A stretch of DNA of 55,947 nucleotides. Source: Myxococcota bacterium. GTDB taxonomy: Bacteria > Myxococcota_A > UBA9160 > UBA4427. Below the pieces are notes generated by a model that saw nothing but the letters and a program-made list of their open reading frames with translations, did no database searches and had not been told where the DNA came from. This document shows positions 8,621-18,242 of the stretch, piece after piece; positions within the stretch are counted from its first letter, which is position 1; each line of letters starts with the position of its first letter. The DNA lies in the NCBI GenBank assembly GCA_028278345.1, contig JANQEL010000034.1:1-55947 (forward strand), written 5' to 3'. The position numbers and the translations under genes were made by a program.

Positions 8621-9978
8621 GCCGGCTCTCCGCCGAGCAGTGCGAGGATGGCTTCGGTCTTCTCGCGCATCAGTTCCGCGTCGCCACGCGATTCGACGTT
8701 GAGACGCACGACCGGTTCGGTGTTCGACGAGCGGAGGTTGAAGCGCCAGTCGTCGAACTCGAGGCTCAACCCGTCGAGATCGTCCGACGAGTTGGCCTGC
8801 CCCTCATAGGCCGCGCGCACCGCCGCGAGCGACTTCGGGGCATCCTCAAGGCGGCGATTGATCTCGCCGCTTGTCGGATAGAGATCGACGCGTTCCTGGA
8901 CCAGGGCCGAGAGCGGCTTGCCGGTCGTCGACATCAGTTCGGTGACGAGCAGCCACGGGATCATCCCGCTATCGCAGTAGGAGAAGTCGCGGAAGTAGTG
9001 GTGGGCGCTCATCTCGCCGCCGTACACGCCGTCCACCTCGCGCATGCGTTCCTTGATGAAGGCGTGACCACTCTTGCTCACGACCGCGCTACCCCCGCGC
9101 GCCGCCACGATGTCGAGGGTGTTCCAGGTGAGGCGCGGATCGTGCACGATCTTCTGCCCCGGCTGCTTGTCGAGAAAAGCCGACGCCAGCAGGCCGACGA
9201 TGTAGTAGCCCTCGATGAACTGGCCGAGTTCGTCGAAGAAGAAACAGCGATCGAAGTCGCCGTCCCACGCGATGCCGAGATCGGCTCCCGTCTCTGCGAT
9301 CTTCTCGATCGTGGGGGCGCGGTTCTCCACCAGGAGTGGGTTCGGCACGCCGTTCGGGAAGTTGCCATCGGGCTCGTGGTGCATGCGGATGAACTCGTAC
9401 GGCAACGCCGCATCGAGGGCATCGACCACGGCCCCCGCACCACCGTTGCCCGGGTTGCTCACGATCTTGAGCGGCCGACAGTTCGACTTGTCGATGTAGC
9501 CGAGCAGGTGTTCGATGTAGGCCGGGCGATGGTCGAGACGCTCGAGGGCGCCGCGGTTGTCGACCTTCTCGAATGCGTTCGCCTCCGCGAGCGCGCGAAT
9601 GTCCATCAGCCCCGTGTCGGCGCTGATCGGGCGCGACTGCTCGCGCACGAACTTCATGCCGTTGTAGTCCTTGGGGTTGTGGCTCGCGGTGACCGCGATG
9701 CCTCCGTCGGTCTCGTAGTGGAAGGTCGCGAAGTAGACCTCCTCCGTGCCGCAGGTCCCGATATGCAGGACATCCACGCCGCTGTCTCGCAGGCCTTCGA
9801 TCAGGGCGTTGCTGATCGACTCACTCGTCAATCGGATGTCGTGGCCGACCACCACCTTGCTCGGGGAGACGAAGGACGCATAGGCGCGACCGATGCGGTA
9901 CGCGATGTCCTCGTTCAATTCGTCGGGAATGCGGCCGCGAACGTCGTAGGCCTTGAAGCAGGTGATCTCGTTACTCAT
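8617..9978 (-). CDS. manB: Phosphomannomutase / phosphoglucomutase
   Basis: This 453-aa cytoplasmic enzyme of the alpha-D-phosphohexomutase family interconverts hexose 1- and 6-phosphates, supplying GDP-mannose or UDP-glucose for envelope glycans. The phosphoserine loop TASHNP has Ser99. The metal loop is DGDFDR, the sugar-specificity loop is GEMSAHHYF (normally GEMSGH or GEMSAH) and the phosphate-binding segment is [13 protein letters not shown]. Length fits the PMM/PGM subgroup. The ATG at 9978 has an AGGAAG Shine-Dalgarno; the longer open frame upstream is low-complexity and antisense to the divergent acyltransferase. manB versus algC/pgm naming is not resolvable from sequence alone. Confidence 0.93.
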   Translation of the reverse strand: MSNEITCFKAYDVRGRIPDELNEDIAYRIGRAYASFVSPSKVVVGHDIRLTSESISNALIEGLRDSGVDVLHIGTCGTEEVYFATFHYETDGGIAVTASHNPKDYNGMKFVREQSRPISADTGLMDIRALAEANAFEKVDNRGALERLDHRPAYIEHLLGYIDKSNCRPLKIVSNPGNGGAGAVVDALDAALPYEFIRMHHEPDGNFPNGVPNPLLVENRAPTIEKIAETGADLGIAWDGDFDRCFFFDELGQFIEGYYIVGLLASAFLDKQPGQKIVHDPRLTWNTLDIVAARGGSAVVSKSGHAFIKERMREVDGVYGGEMSAHHYFRDFSYCDSGMIPWLLVTELMSTTGKPLSALVQERVDLYPTSGEINRRLEDAPKSLAAVRAAYEGQANSSDDLDGLSLEFDDWRFNLRSSNTEPVVRLNVESRGDAELMREKTEAILALLGGEPA

Positions 9979-10072
9979 GGTGCAACTCTTCCTCACAGTG
10001 AGGGGGCAAGTCCCCCCGGTCGACTCGGTTAGACTGGGGCGAGACTGAAATGAAACGAGCACGGGCGCCGAA

Positions 10073-11221
10073 GTGGAAAGCGACGGGGAAAGCGGCGGGA
10101 AAGAAAGGACGAGCGCGGGGGATGGGCGCGTGGAGGCCCTCGACGGCCTGCGCGGCATCGCGGCGTCGATGGTCGTCGTCGCCCACTCGGTGAGTGCGCT
10201 CGCCAAGCCCGTCGCCGCCACCTTCGCATTGCAACAGAGTCCCGTGGCGCTGATCTCGAACGGTGGGGGTGGAGTTCATCTCTTCTTCGTCTTGAGTGGC
10301 TACGTGCTGGCACGCCCGGCGACGGCGGCCTTCTCTCGCGTGGGGCTGTTCCAATTCTACACGCGACGCGTGCTGCGCATCCATCCGCCGTACGTGGCGG
10401 GGCTGCTACTCAGTTGGGTACTGAGCGGCTGGGTCTATGAGCGTACGGCACCCGACGCGCTCTCCGAAATGATGATCGCCATGCGGCGCGTCCACATCTC
10501 GGTGCCCGCGCTGCTCCACTCCCTCACCTTTCCGGGGCAGGCCTACGTTCAGCTGCCCGTCGGCTGGACGCTCAAGGTCGAGGCCTGGTTCTCGATCCTG
10601 CTGCCACTCCTCATGCTTGTGGCAATGCGCCTCCATTGGGTGCTCCTGGCGCTGATTTCGATTCCACTGCTTACGATCCCCTACGAGCACACCTTCGACG
10701 TCCTGCGCTTCGCGCTCGACTTCACCTTCGGGATCGCGATCTGGAGCGAGCGCGAAGCCCTCGCCCGGCTGTTCGGCAAGCTTCACGCGAGCGCGCGAGG
10801 ACTGATCCTCATGGCGGGGGTCGCGATGCTCACGAGCCCCGTCTACTTCATCCTCAACCAGAAGCAGCCCGTGCGCTCGCTGGTGCTCTACTGCTGCGGT
10901 GCCGCGCTGATCGTGATGTGCGCGGTCCACTCGCCCGGCGTGCGCAACTTCCTTGCGAAACCGCTGCTGGGTTTCATCGGGCGGGTCTCCTACAGCCTCT
11001 ATCTCATCCACGCTCCCGTCATCATCCTGCTGACTCCCTGGGTCACCCACCGATTCAACTTCTTCGAGGGCACGCTCTTCGTGGTGGTGTGCCTGTTGAT
11101 GTCGTACGCCATCGCCCCGCTCTTCTACGTCGTGATCGAGGGCCCCGCGATGGACGCCGGCTATCGCGCCAGCAAGTGGCTCGCGCGGCGGGCGGAGCGA
11201 GACCGAAACGCCGACACGTAA
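10073..11221 (+). CDS. Acyltransferase 3 family membrane protein
   Basis: This 382-aa polytopic inner-membrane protein has about ten helices. It shows the family-opening [19 protein letters not shown] (21-39) with the conserved His, followed by [16 protein letters not shown] (65-80) and [11 protein letters not shown] near the C-terminus. Members transfer acetyl or other acyl groups to exported polysaccharides, lipids or antibiotics. The start codon is uncertain: GTG at 10073 gives a 20-residue polar leader, while GTG at 10130 would begin directly at VEALDGLRG, closer to the family norm. It is divergent from the phosphohexomutase gene, which suggests a surface-glycan context. Confidence 0.9.
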   Translation: MESDGESGGKERTSAGDGRVEALDGLRGIAASMVVVAHSVSALAKPVAATFALQQSPVALISNGGGGVHLFFVLSGYVLARPATAAFSRVGLFQFYTRRVLRIHPPYVAGLLLSWVLSGWVYERTAPDALSEMMIAMRRVHISVPALLHSLTFPGQAYVQLPVGWTLKVEAWFSILLPLLMLVAMRLHWVLLALISIPLLTIPYEHTFDVLRFALDFTFGIAIWSEREALARLFGKLHASARGLILMAGVAMLTSPVYFILNQKQPVRSLVLYCCGAALIVMCAVHSPGVRNFLAKPLLGFIGRVSYSLYLIHAPVIILLTPWVTHRFNFFEGTLFVVVCLLMSYAIAPLFYVVIEGPAMDAGYRASKWLARRAERDRNADT

Positions 11222-11235
11222 TCCGCACGGAACCC

Positions 11236-11250
11236 GGCCCTGTTCGGGCC
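11236..11250 (+). terminator. Short GC hairpin after the acyltransferase gene
   Basis: GGCCC-tgttc-GGGCC forms a perfect 5-bp stem with a 5-nt loop, 14 bp past the stop codon at 11219-11221. There is no T-tract, so it is at best a weak or Rho-assisted terminator. Confidence 0.3.
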
Positions 11251-11262
11251 CCACTCACGCCC

Positions 11263-11292
11263 GACCGTAGGCGCGAAATGCGGGCTACGGTC
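11263..11292 (+). promoter_or_regulatory. Inverted repeat in the leader of the large caspase gene
   Basis: GACCGTAG (11263-11270) and CTACGGTC (11285-11292) form a perfect 8-bp inverted repeat around a 14-nt loop, ending 37 bp before the ATG at 11330 and about 20 bp before the GGGAGG Shine-Dalgarno. It could be an operator or a 5'-UTR hairpin. Nothing further identifies it. Confidence 0.4.
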
Positions 11293-11329
11293 TTCCGGTC
11301 GAGCCACATCACGGGAGGACCCCCAACCC

Positions 11330-14176
11330 ATGCGCACCCACACTTCCGCCCTCGATCGAAGTGCCAGCCCCCGTCCTCGCAAGCGAACCCGGCTCGCCAA
11401 CGCGCTCGCCGCCGTCTTCTTCTTCGCCACCGCCTGCGGTTCGCCGACCGGGCAACCCGTCTTCGACGTGCCCCCGGAACGCGCCGATGATCTCCTCGTC
11501 GTCGATTGCCTCTTGCCCGGGCGCGTGCGTCAGCTCGGCAGTCAGCTCACCTATATGGAACCCCCGCGCCCCGCCAAGGTGTCGGCCGTCGAATGCGAGA
11601 TCCGCGGCGGCGAGTACACCTCCTTCGACCGCGCGAACTTCGCCACGTCGCTGAAGATCTGGCTCCCCAAGGCCAAGGAGGGGGATGCCCAGGCGCAGAC
11701 CTACGTCGGTGAGATCTTCGAGAAGGGGCTCGGCGTCACCCCCGACTACAAGGCCGCGCACGAGTGGTACGAGAAGGCCGCCGCCCAGGGCCACTCCCCC
11801 GCGCAGATCAACCTCGGTCAACTCTACGAGAAGGGCCTCGGCGTGAAAGCCGATCCCCTCGTCGCGATGAACTGGTATCGCAAGGCGAGCGGCCTCGAAG
11901 AACTCCAGATCGCATTCGTGCCCGCCGCCGAACACACGAAGCAACTCGAAGGGCTCCGCTCGAAGGTCAGCAAGCAAACCGCCACCGTGAGTGCTCTGCG
12001 CAAGCAACTCGACACGCGCGAAAAGGAACTCGCCGACTCCCGCAAGCAGCGCAACGAGCGAACGCGCGCCATCGAGCAGGAGAAGAAGGCCCTCGCCTCG
12101 ACGCGCGACGAGGTCGCCGAGGAGCGCAAGCGAGTGCGCGAGGAGCAGGCGAAGATCGCAGCGGAGGCGAAGGAACTCGCCGCCGAGCGGCGTCGCCTCG
12201 AGCGCAAGCTCGCGAACGCCCGGCCCGAAGAAGAAGAGGACCTGATCGCCGCGGGGCAGCGCCACATCGAGGCCGCTGCTTCGGTGATCTCCTCGCTCTA
12301 CACCGCGCTCACCAGCAGCGAATCCACCCTCGACGCGCGCAGCAGCGAGATCGCCTCGCGGGCCCAGCAGACCGAGAGCGAGAGTCGACGCGAACGCGAG
12401 GCGATCGCCGCCGAGCGCAAGAAGCTCGCCGCCGAACGCACCGCCCTGGCCGCCGCGGCGAAGAAGAACAGCGAGGAATCCAAGCGTCTCGATCGCGAGC
12501 GGGCCGAACTCGCCGCCGAGCGCGAGCGCAGCCAGGGCTCGGCGAGCCAGCTGGCGGCGCGCAAGGGCGAACTCGATCGCACGGCGAGCGAACTCGCCAC
12601 CCTGGCCACCGCCCACGCGCGACGCGCGCAGGCCCTCGAGCAACGCGAGATCGATCTCGACAAGCGCGCCGAGGCACAGAAGGAACTCGAGAACGAGCGC
12701 GTCGCCCTGGCCGATGCCCGCACGGCTCTCGAAGCGGAGCGCAAGCGCCTCGCCCTCGACCGCAAGGCCCTGCAGATGGAGTCGAAGCGCGTCGACCAGG
12801 GTCGGCGCGAACTCGCGGAGAAGGCCAGCTCGAACGCGACGACCGCCGAGAAGATCGCCGCCGCGCGCACTCAGGTGCAGCGGATGAAGGCCCTCGCGTC
12901 GCTCCAGGCCGAAGTCCAGAAGAGCCAGGACGAGGCCCTGGCCCAACGCCAGAAGGAGATCGAAGCCCGCGAAGCCGCCTACGAGCGCAAGCGCAACGAA
13001 GTCGCGCAGCTCGACGACCAGATCGCAGCCCTGCGCGCCGAAGCCGATGCCCAGCGAAGCGATGTCGTGATGCTCGCCCAGAACAACGCGGTGAACCTGC
13101 CCGGCCCCTCGATCCAGCTGATCGACCCACTGATCCCGCTGACCCGCGGGCTCAAGATCACGATGGCGATCCCGCCGGCATCGAAGCGCGTCCTGGTCGG
13201 CCGCGTCGAAGCGCCTGCCGGCCTCGTTTCACTCACCGTGAACGACCGCGAGGTGAAGGCAGATCGCAAGGGGATCTTCCGCACCGATGTCGTGCTCGCC
13301 GAAGGCGATACACCGGTGACGGTGGTCGCGATCGATCGCGACGGTCAGCGCGGTACCCGCGACTTCGTGCTCGAAAGCGCGCCCGGTGTGCGTAGCGCCA
13401 CCCCGCGCACCGCCGTGCGCAAGCCGAAGGTCGACTTCGGCAACTACTACGCGCTGGTGATCGGCAACAACGCCTACACGCGCCTTCCGCGCCTCGAGAC
13501 CGCGATCGCCGATGCGACTGCGATGGGTCGCGTCCTCGAAGAGCGGTACGACTTCGAGGTCACCACCCTCACCGACGCCTCCCGCTACCAGATCCTCTCG
13601 ACCCTCAACACGCTGCGCTCGAAACTCACCGAGGACGACAACCTGCTGATCTACTACGCGGGGCACGGCGAACTCGACAAGGTGAACATGCGCGGCCATT
13701 GGTTGCCGGTGGACGCCGAGCCGACGAGTACGGCGAACTGGATCTCCAACATCGCGCTGACCGACATCCTCAACACGATGAACGCCCGCCACGTGATGGT
13801 GGTGGCCGACTCGTGCTACTCGGGGGCGCTGACGCGTTCGGCCCTGGCGCGCCTCGAAGCCGGACTCAACGCGGAAGCCCGCGAAGCCTGGCAGCGAGCG
13901 ATGGCGCAGAAGCGCTCGCGCACGGCGCTCACCTCGGGCGGCCTCGCGCCGGTGCTCGACGCCGGCGGCGGCAATCACTCGATCTTCGCCAGGGCGCTGA
14001 TCGACATCCTCGAAGCCAATACGGGCGTGCTCGAAGGGCAGCGCCTCTTCCAGGAGCTGTCGGCACAGGTCACCTGGGCGGCCGAGGCGAAGAACTTCGA
14101 ACAGGTGCCCCAGTACGCGCCCATCAAGTTCGCCGGGCACGAGTCGGGCGACTTCTTCTTCGTCCCCGAGAGCTGA
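11330..14176 (+). CDS. Giant SEL1-coiled-coil-caspase lipoprotein
   Basis: This 948-aa protein has a basic N-terminus, then a hydrophobic signal ending FFFATAC (Cys36 possibly lipidated). Two SEL1-type TPR repeats with GLGV...A..WY.KAA signatures span about 114-187. A very long charged coiled coil rich in Glu/Arg/Lys/Ala (about 200-585) follows. Next come a beta-rich linker (about 600-690, PSIQLIDP...VGRVEAPAG) and a C14 caspase domain (about 700-945). Both catalytic residues are present: His779 in YYAGHG and Cys829 in VADSCYSGAL. Domain order and coiled-coil length suggest a periplasmic, membrane-anchored rod displaying a metacaspase-like protease or signalling domain. Substrates are unknown. 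A secreted hydrolase gene begins 24 bp downstream. Confidence 0.92.
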   Translation: MRTHTSALDRSASPRPRKRTRLANALAAVFFFATACGSPTGQPVFDVPPERADDLLVVDCLLPGRVRQLGSQLTYMEPPRPAKVSAVECEIRGGEYTSFDRANFATSLKIWLPKAKEGDAQAQTYVGEIFEKGLGVTPDYKAAHEWYEKAAAQGHSPAQINLGQLYEKGLGVKADPLVAMNWYRKASGLEELQIAFVPAAEHTKQLEGLRSKVSKQTATVSALRKQLDTREKELADSRKQRNERTRAIEQEKKALASTRDEVAEERKRVREEQAKIAAEAKELAAERRRLERKLANARPEEEEDLIAAGQRHIEAAASVISSLYTALTSSESTLDARSSEIASRAQQTESESRREREAIAAERKKLAAERTALAAAAKKNSEESKRLDRERAELAAERERSQGSASQLAARKGELDRTASELATLATAHARRAQALEQREIDLDKRAEAQKELENERVALADARTALEAERKRLALDRKALQMESKRVDQGRRELAEKASSNATTAEKIAAARTQVQRMKALASLQAEVQKSQDEALAQRQKEIEAREAAYERKRNEVAQLDDQIAALRAEADAQRSDVVMLAQNNAVNLPGPSIQLIDPLIPLTRGLKITMAIPPASKRVLVGRVEAPAGLVSLTVNDREVKADRKGIFRTDVVLAEGDTPVTVVAIDRDGQRGTRDFVLESAPGVRSATPRTAVRKPKVDFGNYYALVIGNNAYTRLPRLETAIADATAMGRVLEERYDFEVTTLTDASRYQILSTLNTLRSKLTEDDNLLIYYAGHGELDKVNMRGHWLPVDAEPTSTANWISNIALTDILNTMNARHVMVVADSCYSGALTRSALARLEAGLNAEAREAWQRAMAQKRSRTALTSGGLAPVLDAGGGNHSIFARALIDILEANTGVLEGQRLFQELSAQVTWAAEAKNFEQVPQYAPIKFAGHESGDFFFVPES

Positions 14177-14200
14177 GCGCGAGCGCAAGACGTAGAGGCT

Positions 14201-15034
14201 GTGGTGAGTGCGGGTCCGAAACGATGGATGCGGTGGGCGTGGCCGTGGGTGCTGGCCTCAGCGCTCGCCTGCACGACACCCGCCGAACGTCTCGACGAAC
14301 GTTCGAATGCCCTGGGGTTCGTGCGACACGAAGTGGCGGGGGTGGGCTTCGCGCACGCCCTCTACCAGAACGGGTCCCTCGAAGACGCTTCGCGGCTTCA
14401 CATCTACATCGCGGGGGACGGCGTGCCGCGAAGAGCGGCGCGCCACGATCCGCCGGATCCGACACCGGCGGAAGATCCCGTGCTCGAACTCATGTCCCTC
14501 GACCCGAGCCCGAGCCTGCTGCTCGGAAGACCGTGTCAGCACATCACGGGCGCCTGCGATCCGCTTCACTTCACCCTCGGCCGCTACGGCGAACCCGTGG
14601 TGGCGAGCATGGCGGTCGCGCTTCGCAGCTTCCTCGCCGAGCAGAACACGCGAGAAGACGTCCAGTTCGTGCTCGTGGGCTTCAGCGGCGGGGGGACCCT
14701 CGCCACCCTGCTCGCCGAGCGTCTGCCCGAAGCGACGGCTCTCGTCACCCTCGGCGCCAACCTCGACACGGCCGCCTGGACCGCGCGCCACGGCCACGAA
14801 CCCCTGCTCTACTCCCTCAACCCCGCCGAGCGGGCACCCCTGCGCGAAGAGCTGCGCCAACTCCACCTGCGCGCAAGCGAGGATCGCGAGGTCGCGCTCG
14901 ACAACGCGCTCGCCTGGATCGACGCCCAGCCCCGCGCGCGCCTGCGCACCTTTGCGGGCTTCGATCACGCTTGTTGTTGGAGCGAGATCTGGCCCGACGT
15001 GCTGAGCGAAGTGGTCGGCGAAGCGTCGCGCTGA
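14201..15034 (+). CDS. Secreted alpha/beta-hydrolase-like lipoprotein
   Basis: This 277-aa protein starts with GTG at 14201 (or 14204), preceded by GAGG; an ATG at 14228 is the alternative. A short signal WVLASALAC makes Cys24 a likely lipidated residue. VLVGFSGGG (nucleophile elbow GFSGG) and a C-terminal FDHACCW, placing a candidate catalytic His, indicate the alpha/beta-hydrolase fold. Four further cysteines could form disulfides in the periplasm. The substrate is unknown. It lies 24 bp after the SEL1-caspase gene in what looks like a two-gene operon, so it may act in the same process. The stop codon abuts the stop of the convergent autotransporter gene. Confidence 0.8.
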   Translation: MVSAGPKRWMRWAWPWVLASALACTTPAERLDERSNALGFVRHEVAGVGFAHALYQNGSLEDASRLHIYIAGDGVPRRAARHDPPDPTPAEDPVLELMSLDPSPSLLLGRPCQHITGACDPLHFTLGRYGEPVVASMAVALRSFLAEQNTREDVQFVLVGFSGGGTLATLLAERLPEATALVTLGANLDTAAWTARHGHEPLLYSLNPAERAPLREELRQLHLRASEDREVALDNALAWIDAQPRARLRTFAGFDHACCWSEIWPDVLSEVVGEASR

Positions 15035-16465
15035 TTAGAAGCTGATGCGCCCGCCGAAGCTGAAGGCGTGGGACGACAGGCGGTTGTGCCCGACGATCGC
15101 CTGGTAGCTCAGGTAGCCGCTGATGCCCCGCCTGAAGCTGCCCGAGACCGCCGCCGAGATCTTCGCGTAGTTGCGGTCGGGGTCGTCGGTCTCGACGAAG
15201 AACTCCTCGGCGCTGGCGCCCGTGTTGTCCGCCTCGTAGCGCGCACGGATCTCGCGGGAGTCGTCTTCGAACTGGTGCACCCAGGCCACCGCGAGCTGCG
15301 GGATGAACACCCCCCAGCGCGTCGAGATCGGGTGACTGCCCTCGAGGCCGAGATCGACGGTGGCGGATTTCATTTCGTCGTGGTCGTGATCGAGGTTCAG
15401 ACCATTCGCCCCCGATTCGTTGAAGCTCTGGATGTCGAGCCAGATCCACTCCCACTCCATCATCGGCCCGTAGCTCAGGCCCTCCCACTGGAACTCGTAG
15501 CCACCGCCGATGGCAATCGAGAACTCGTCGGAGGAGGTGTCGCCCTTCGCCGTGCGGTCGAAGGTGGCGAAGACCAACTCGCGCTCGAGATCGATCTCGC
15601 CGTGGGCATAGGTCGCGATCGCGTTCACGTAGGCCTGGTTGATGCGTTGGGTGCCGTAGAAGGAGAAGGCCACGATGTCGACGTCGATCTCGCCCTTGGC
15701 GTTCTTGAAATCCTGGAACGCATTGAGGTACGTGAAGGCGCCGCCGGCCACCGACGTATCGGTGATGCGGTAGTCGGCGCCCGCGGTGAAGCCGAGGTTG
15801 CGGAAGTCGAAGCCGGCCTCTTCGTCGTCGCTGTCGCGATCGCCGAAGGCGCCGTTGCCATTCAGGTAGAGGCCGAGGCCTTCGGGCATCCGCTCGCGAA
15901 CACCGGCCGCCGCCTCGTCGCGATCCCATTGATAGTGGATGGGGAGGCGATCGCCGTCCGAATCGATCAGGGTGCCGGCGAGCAGGATGTCCGGCGCTTC
16001 TTCCTGGCGTAGGGCGAACAGGCGGGAGCTCACGGCGGCGGTGTGGACGGCGGAGATCTCGGAGGAGCTCTTGGCGGTGGCGGGAAGCTGGCGATGGGCG
16101 ATGTCGTCGATCGCCTCGAGGAGTTCCTCTTCGGTCAGGTCGAGTTCGTTGCCGGTCGCTCCCCCACCGCTGAGAACCGTCGCCGTATCCGCGAGCGAGG
16201 TGCACGTCGCCGCAAGATCCACCTGTTGCGAGCCCGTCTCGGCCTGGAGCGGCCCGCAGATGTCTCCGATGTAGCGCGAGAGCTGTCGGCGCAGGCGCGT
16301 ATCGGCCAGGGCGATCAGGTCGTCAGCGCCCATCATCTGCGCGCGTGCCACCTCGGGGGCCAGCAGGCTCATCAGCAATGCCGCGGTCAGCGCGAGGTTC
16401 GTGAAGGGGCGGCTCGGGGTCTCGCTCGGGTCGCTGGAACGGGGAACTCGCAAACTCGAGAGCAT
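15035..16465 (-). CDS. Passenger-less autotransporter-type outer-membrane barrel protein
   Basis: This 476-aa protein starts at the ATG at 16465, preceded by AGGAG. A signal peptide (about 20-42) ends VARA before QMMGADD. A short helical segment (about 45-160) containing two cysteines resembles the linker found just before autotransporter barrels. A C-terminal beta-barrel (about 190-476) has alternating hydrophobic strands and a terminal Phe (GGRISF), the BAM recognition signature. There is no beta-helix passenger, unlike the 1060-aa autotransporter at 27957. It lies tail-to-tail with the SEL1-caspase/hydrolase operon, the stop codons being immediately adjacent. Confidence 0.87.
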   Translation of the reverse strand: MLSSLRVPRSSDPSETPSRPFTNLALTAALLMSLLAPEVARAQMMGADDLIALADTRLRRQLSRYIGDICGPLQAETGSQQVDLAATCTSLADTATVLSGGGATGNELDLTEEELLEAIDDIAHRQLPATAKSSSEISAVHTAAVSSRLFALRQEEAPDILLAGTLIDSDGDRLPIHYQWDRDEAAAGVRERMPEGLGLYLNGNGAFGDRDSDDEEAGFDFRNLGFTAGADYRITDTSVAGGAFTYLNAFQDFKNAKGEIDVDIVAFSFYGTQRINQAYVNAIATYAHGEIDLERELVFATFDRTAKGDTSSDEFSIAIGGGYEFQWEGLSYGPMMEWEWIWLDIQSFNESGANGLNLDHDHDEMKSATVDLGLEGSHPISTRWGVFIPQLAVAWVHQFEDDSREIRARYEADNTGASAEEFFVETDDPDRNYAKISAAVSGSFRRGISGYLSYQAIVGHNRLSSHAFSFGGRISF

Positions 16466-16593
16466 GGAATCTCCTGGATTCGTCCTGATGGCGTGGGACC
16501 ACGAAGGCGATCTCGGGGTGCGCAGGATTCTCCCAGAGACCCCTGCGAGCGTCAATTACACGCAGGCGCGTCGCATGGCCGATCGGTGACGAT

Positions 16594-16618
16594 CCGCCGG
16601 GTGAAACGAGCCCGGCGG
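16594..16618. promoter_or_regulatory. Inverted repeat in the autotransporter / Ada-AlkA divergent region
   Basis: CCGCCGGG (16594-16601) and CCCGGCGG (16611-16618) form a perfect 8-bp inverted repeat with a 9-nt loop. Direct copies of GATCGGTG lie on either side (16581-16588 and 16626-16633). It lies between the divergent starts at 16465 and 16692, where no gene ends, so a regulatory role is more likely than termination. The Ada-AlkA protein itself is a possible regulator of this region. Confidence 0.4.
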
Positions 16619-16691
16619 GCTGCGAGATCGGTGCCATGAGGATGTCCGAAAACGGCTAGTGTGCAGCGGCCCCGCGTGCTTTCCTTGCTTC

Positions 16692-18242
16692 ATGGCGAGC
16701 ACGACCCCGAGCCCCCTCGATCACGGAAGCTGCTATCGCGCACTTCGCACGAGAGATGCACGCTTCGACGGGCGCTTCTACACCGGCGTCCACACCACGG
16801 GCATCTACTGCCGACCGATCTGTCCGGCCCGCACGCCGAAAGCGAGCAACGTCGACTTCTATCTCTGCGCGGCCGCGGCCGAGGAAGCGGGGTTTCGACC
16901 CTGCAAGCGCTGTCGACCCGAAACCGCTCCCGGCACCCCCGCCTGGCTCGGCACCTCTTCGACGGTGACGCGGGCCCTGCGGCTGATCGCACAGGGCGCC
17001 CTCGACCAGGGCGGCGGCGTCGACGATCTGGGGGATCGCCTCGGCGTCACCGCGCGGCACTTGCGGCGACTCTTCGACGAACATCTCGGCGCCTCGCCGA
17101 TCGCCATCGCCCAGGCGCGGCGGGTGCACTTCGCCCGGTCGTTGCTCGAGCGCAGCCAGATGCCCATTACCGAGGTGGCCTTCGCGAGCGGGTTCTCCAG
17201 CGTGCGTCAGTTCAACACGGCCTTTTCGAAAACCTTCCAGCAGGCGCCACGGGAGATCCGACGCGAAACGCCGAGCGCCACCGATGCGGGGGAGCAGGTT
17301 CTCGAACTCCACCTCGCCTATCGCGAGCCATACGACTTCGAAGCCCTGCTCGACTTCCTCGCTCTGCGCGCGACGCCCGGAGTCGAGCAGGTGGAGGACG
17401 GCCGCTACCGGCGAACGGTGAAGTTCGACGACGAGGCGGGGGTGATCGAAGTGGCGCGCGATCCCCGGGCCGCGCGTCTGCTGCTTCGCGTTCCCCTGCC
17501 CCTCTCCTTCCACGCCCTCGAAATCGCCGAGCGCACCCGGCGTTTGTTCGACCTATCCGCCGACTCGCGCGTGATCGAGGAGCAGCTCGCCGCGGACCCG
17601 CTGCTGCGGCCGTGGGTCCGCCGTTTCCCGGGCACCCGGGTGCCCGGCTCGTGGGATGGCTTCGAGACCGCCGTGCGCGCCGTGATCGGGCAGCAGGTGA
17701 GCGTCAAGGGCGCGACGACCCTCTCCGGACGGGTGGCGACGGCGTACGGCGAAGCGCTACCCGGAGGCGACGAGGCCTGCAATCGCCTCTCACCGACCCC
17801 CGCATCGCTCGTGCGCCTGCGAGGCGAACGCGTCGGACTGACCCGTGCGCGCGCCACCACCCTTCGCGCCCTCGCCCGCGCCGTGGAACGCGGCGAAGTC
17901 GAACTCGACGAGGCCTCGGGGCTGGACGCCACCCTCGCATCGCTGCAGAGCCTGCCGGGCATCGGCCCGTGGTCGGCGCAGTACATCGCGATGCGCGCCT
18001 GCGGCGAGCCCGACGCCTTCCCCTCCGGCGACCTCGTCTTGCGGCGCGTCGCGGCCGCTCTCGAGCCCGCCCTCGAACGCAGGGGCGCCCTCGACGAACA
18101 CGCAGAAGCCTGGCGCCCGTGGCGGGCCTACGCAGCGATGCTGCTCTGGCGACATCACGGTGCCACGGCCAGCGCCCCACCCCGAACCGAAAAGCGCGCA
18201 CGCGGCAGACGCCCGGCAGCCCAACGGAGGATTCGCGCATGA
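16692..18242 (+). CDS. alkA: Ada-type zinc/HTH domain fused to AlkA DNA glycosylase
   Basis: This 516-aa fusion combines three functions. Residues about 10-85 form the Ada N-terminal methyl-phosphotriester domain, with its four zinc cysteines C40, C44 (GIYCRPICPART) and C71, C74 (FRPCKRCRPE). Residues about 95-190 are an AraC-type helix-turn-helix (VTARHLRRLFDEHLG... GFSSVRQFNTAF). The rest is an AlkA 3-methyladenine glycosylase with its N-terminal domain, a helix-hairpin-helix LPGIGPWSAQYIAMR and catalytic Asp447 in PSGDLVLRR. It should sense methyl damage, activate its own operon and excise alkylated purines. The ATG at 16692 fits the usual Ada start. Its TGA overlaps the ATG of ogt (ATGA). 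Confidence 0.95.
   Translation: MASTTPSPLDHGSCYRALRTRDARFDGRFYTGVHTTGIYCRPICPARTPKASNVDFYLCAAAAEEAGFRPCKRCRPETAPGTPAWLGTSSTVTRALRLIAQGALDQGGGVDDLGDRLGVTARHLRRLFDEHLGASPIAIAQARRVHFARSLLERSQMPITEVAFASGFSSVRQFNTAFSKTFQQAPREIRRETPSATDAGEQVLELHLAYREPYDFEALLDFLALRATPGVEQVEDGRYRRTVKFDDEAGVIEVARDPRAARLLLRVPLPLSFHALEIAERTRRLFDLSADSRVIEEQLAADPLLRPWVRRFPGTRVPGSWDGFETAVRAVIGQQVSVKGATTLSGRVATAYGEALPGGDEACNRLSPTPASLVRLRGERVGLTRARATTLRALARAVERGEVELDEASGLDATLASLQSLPGIGPWSAQYIAMRACGEPDAFPSGDLVLRRVAAALEPALERRGALDEHAEAWRPWRAYAAMLLWRHHGATASAPPRTEKRARGRRPAAQRRIRA

Noticed and set aside
16661..18238. Open frame continuous with ogt through the alkA gene
   Set aside because: It is an alternative frame of alkA with Arg/Pro-rich composition; ogt has its own ATG and Shine-Dalgarno at 18239.
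18239..18242. Possible frameshift joining alkA and ogt
   Set aside because: Both proteins are complete, and the ATGA overlap is a normal coupling arrangement.
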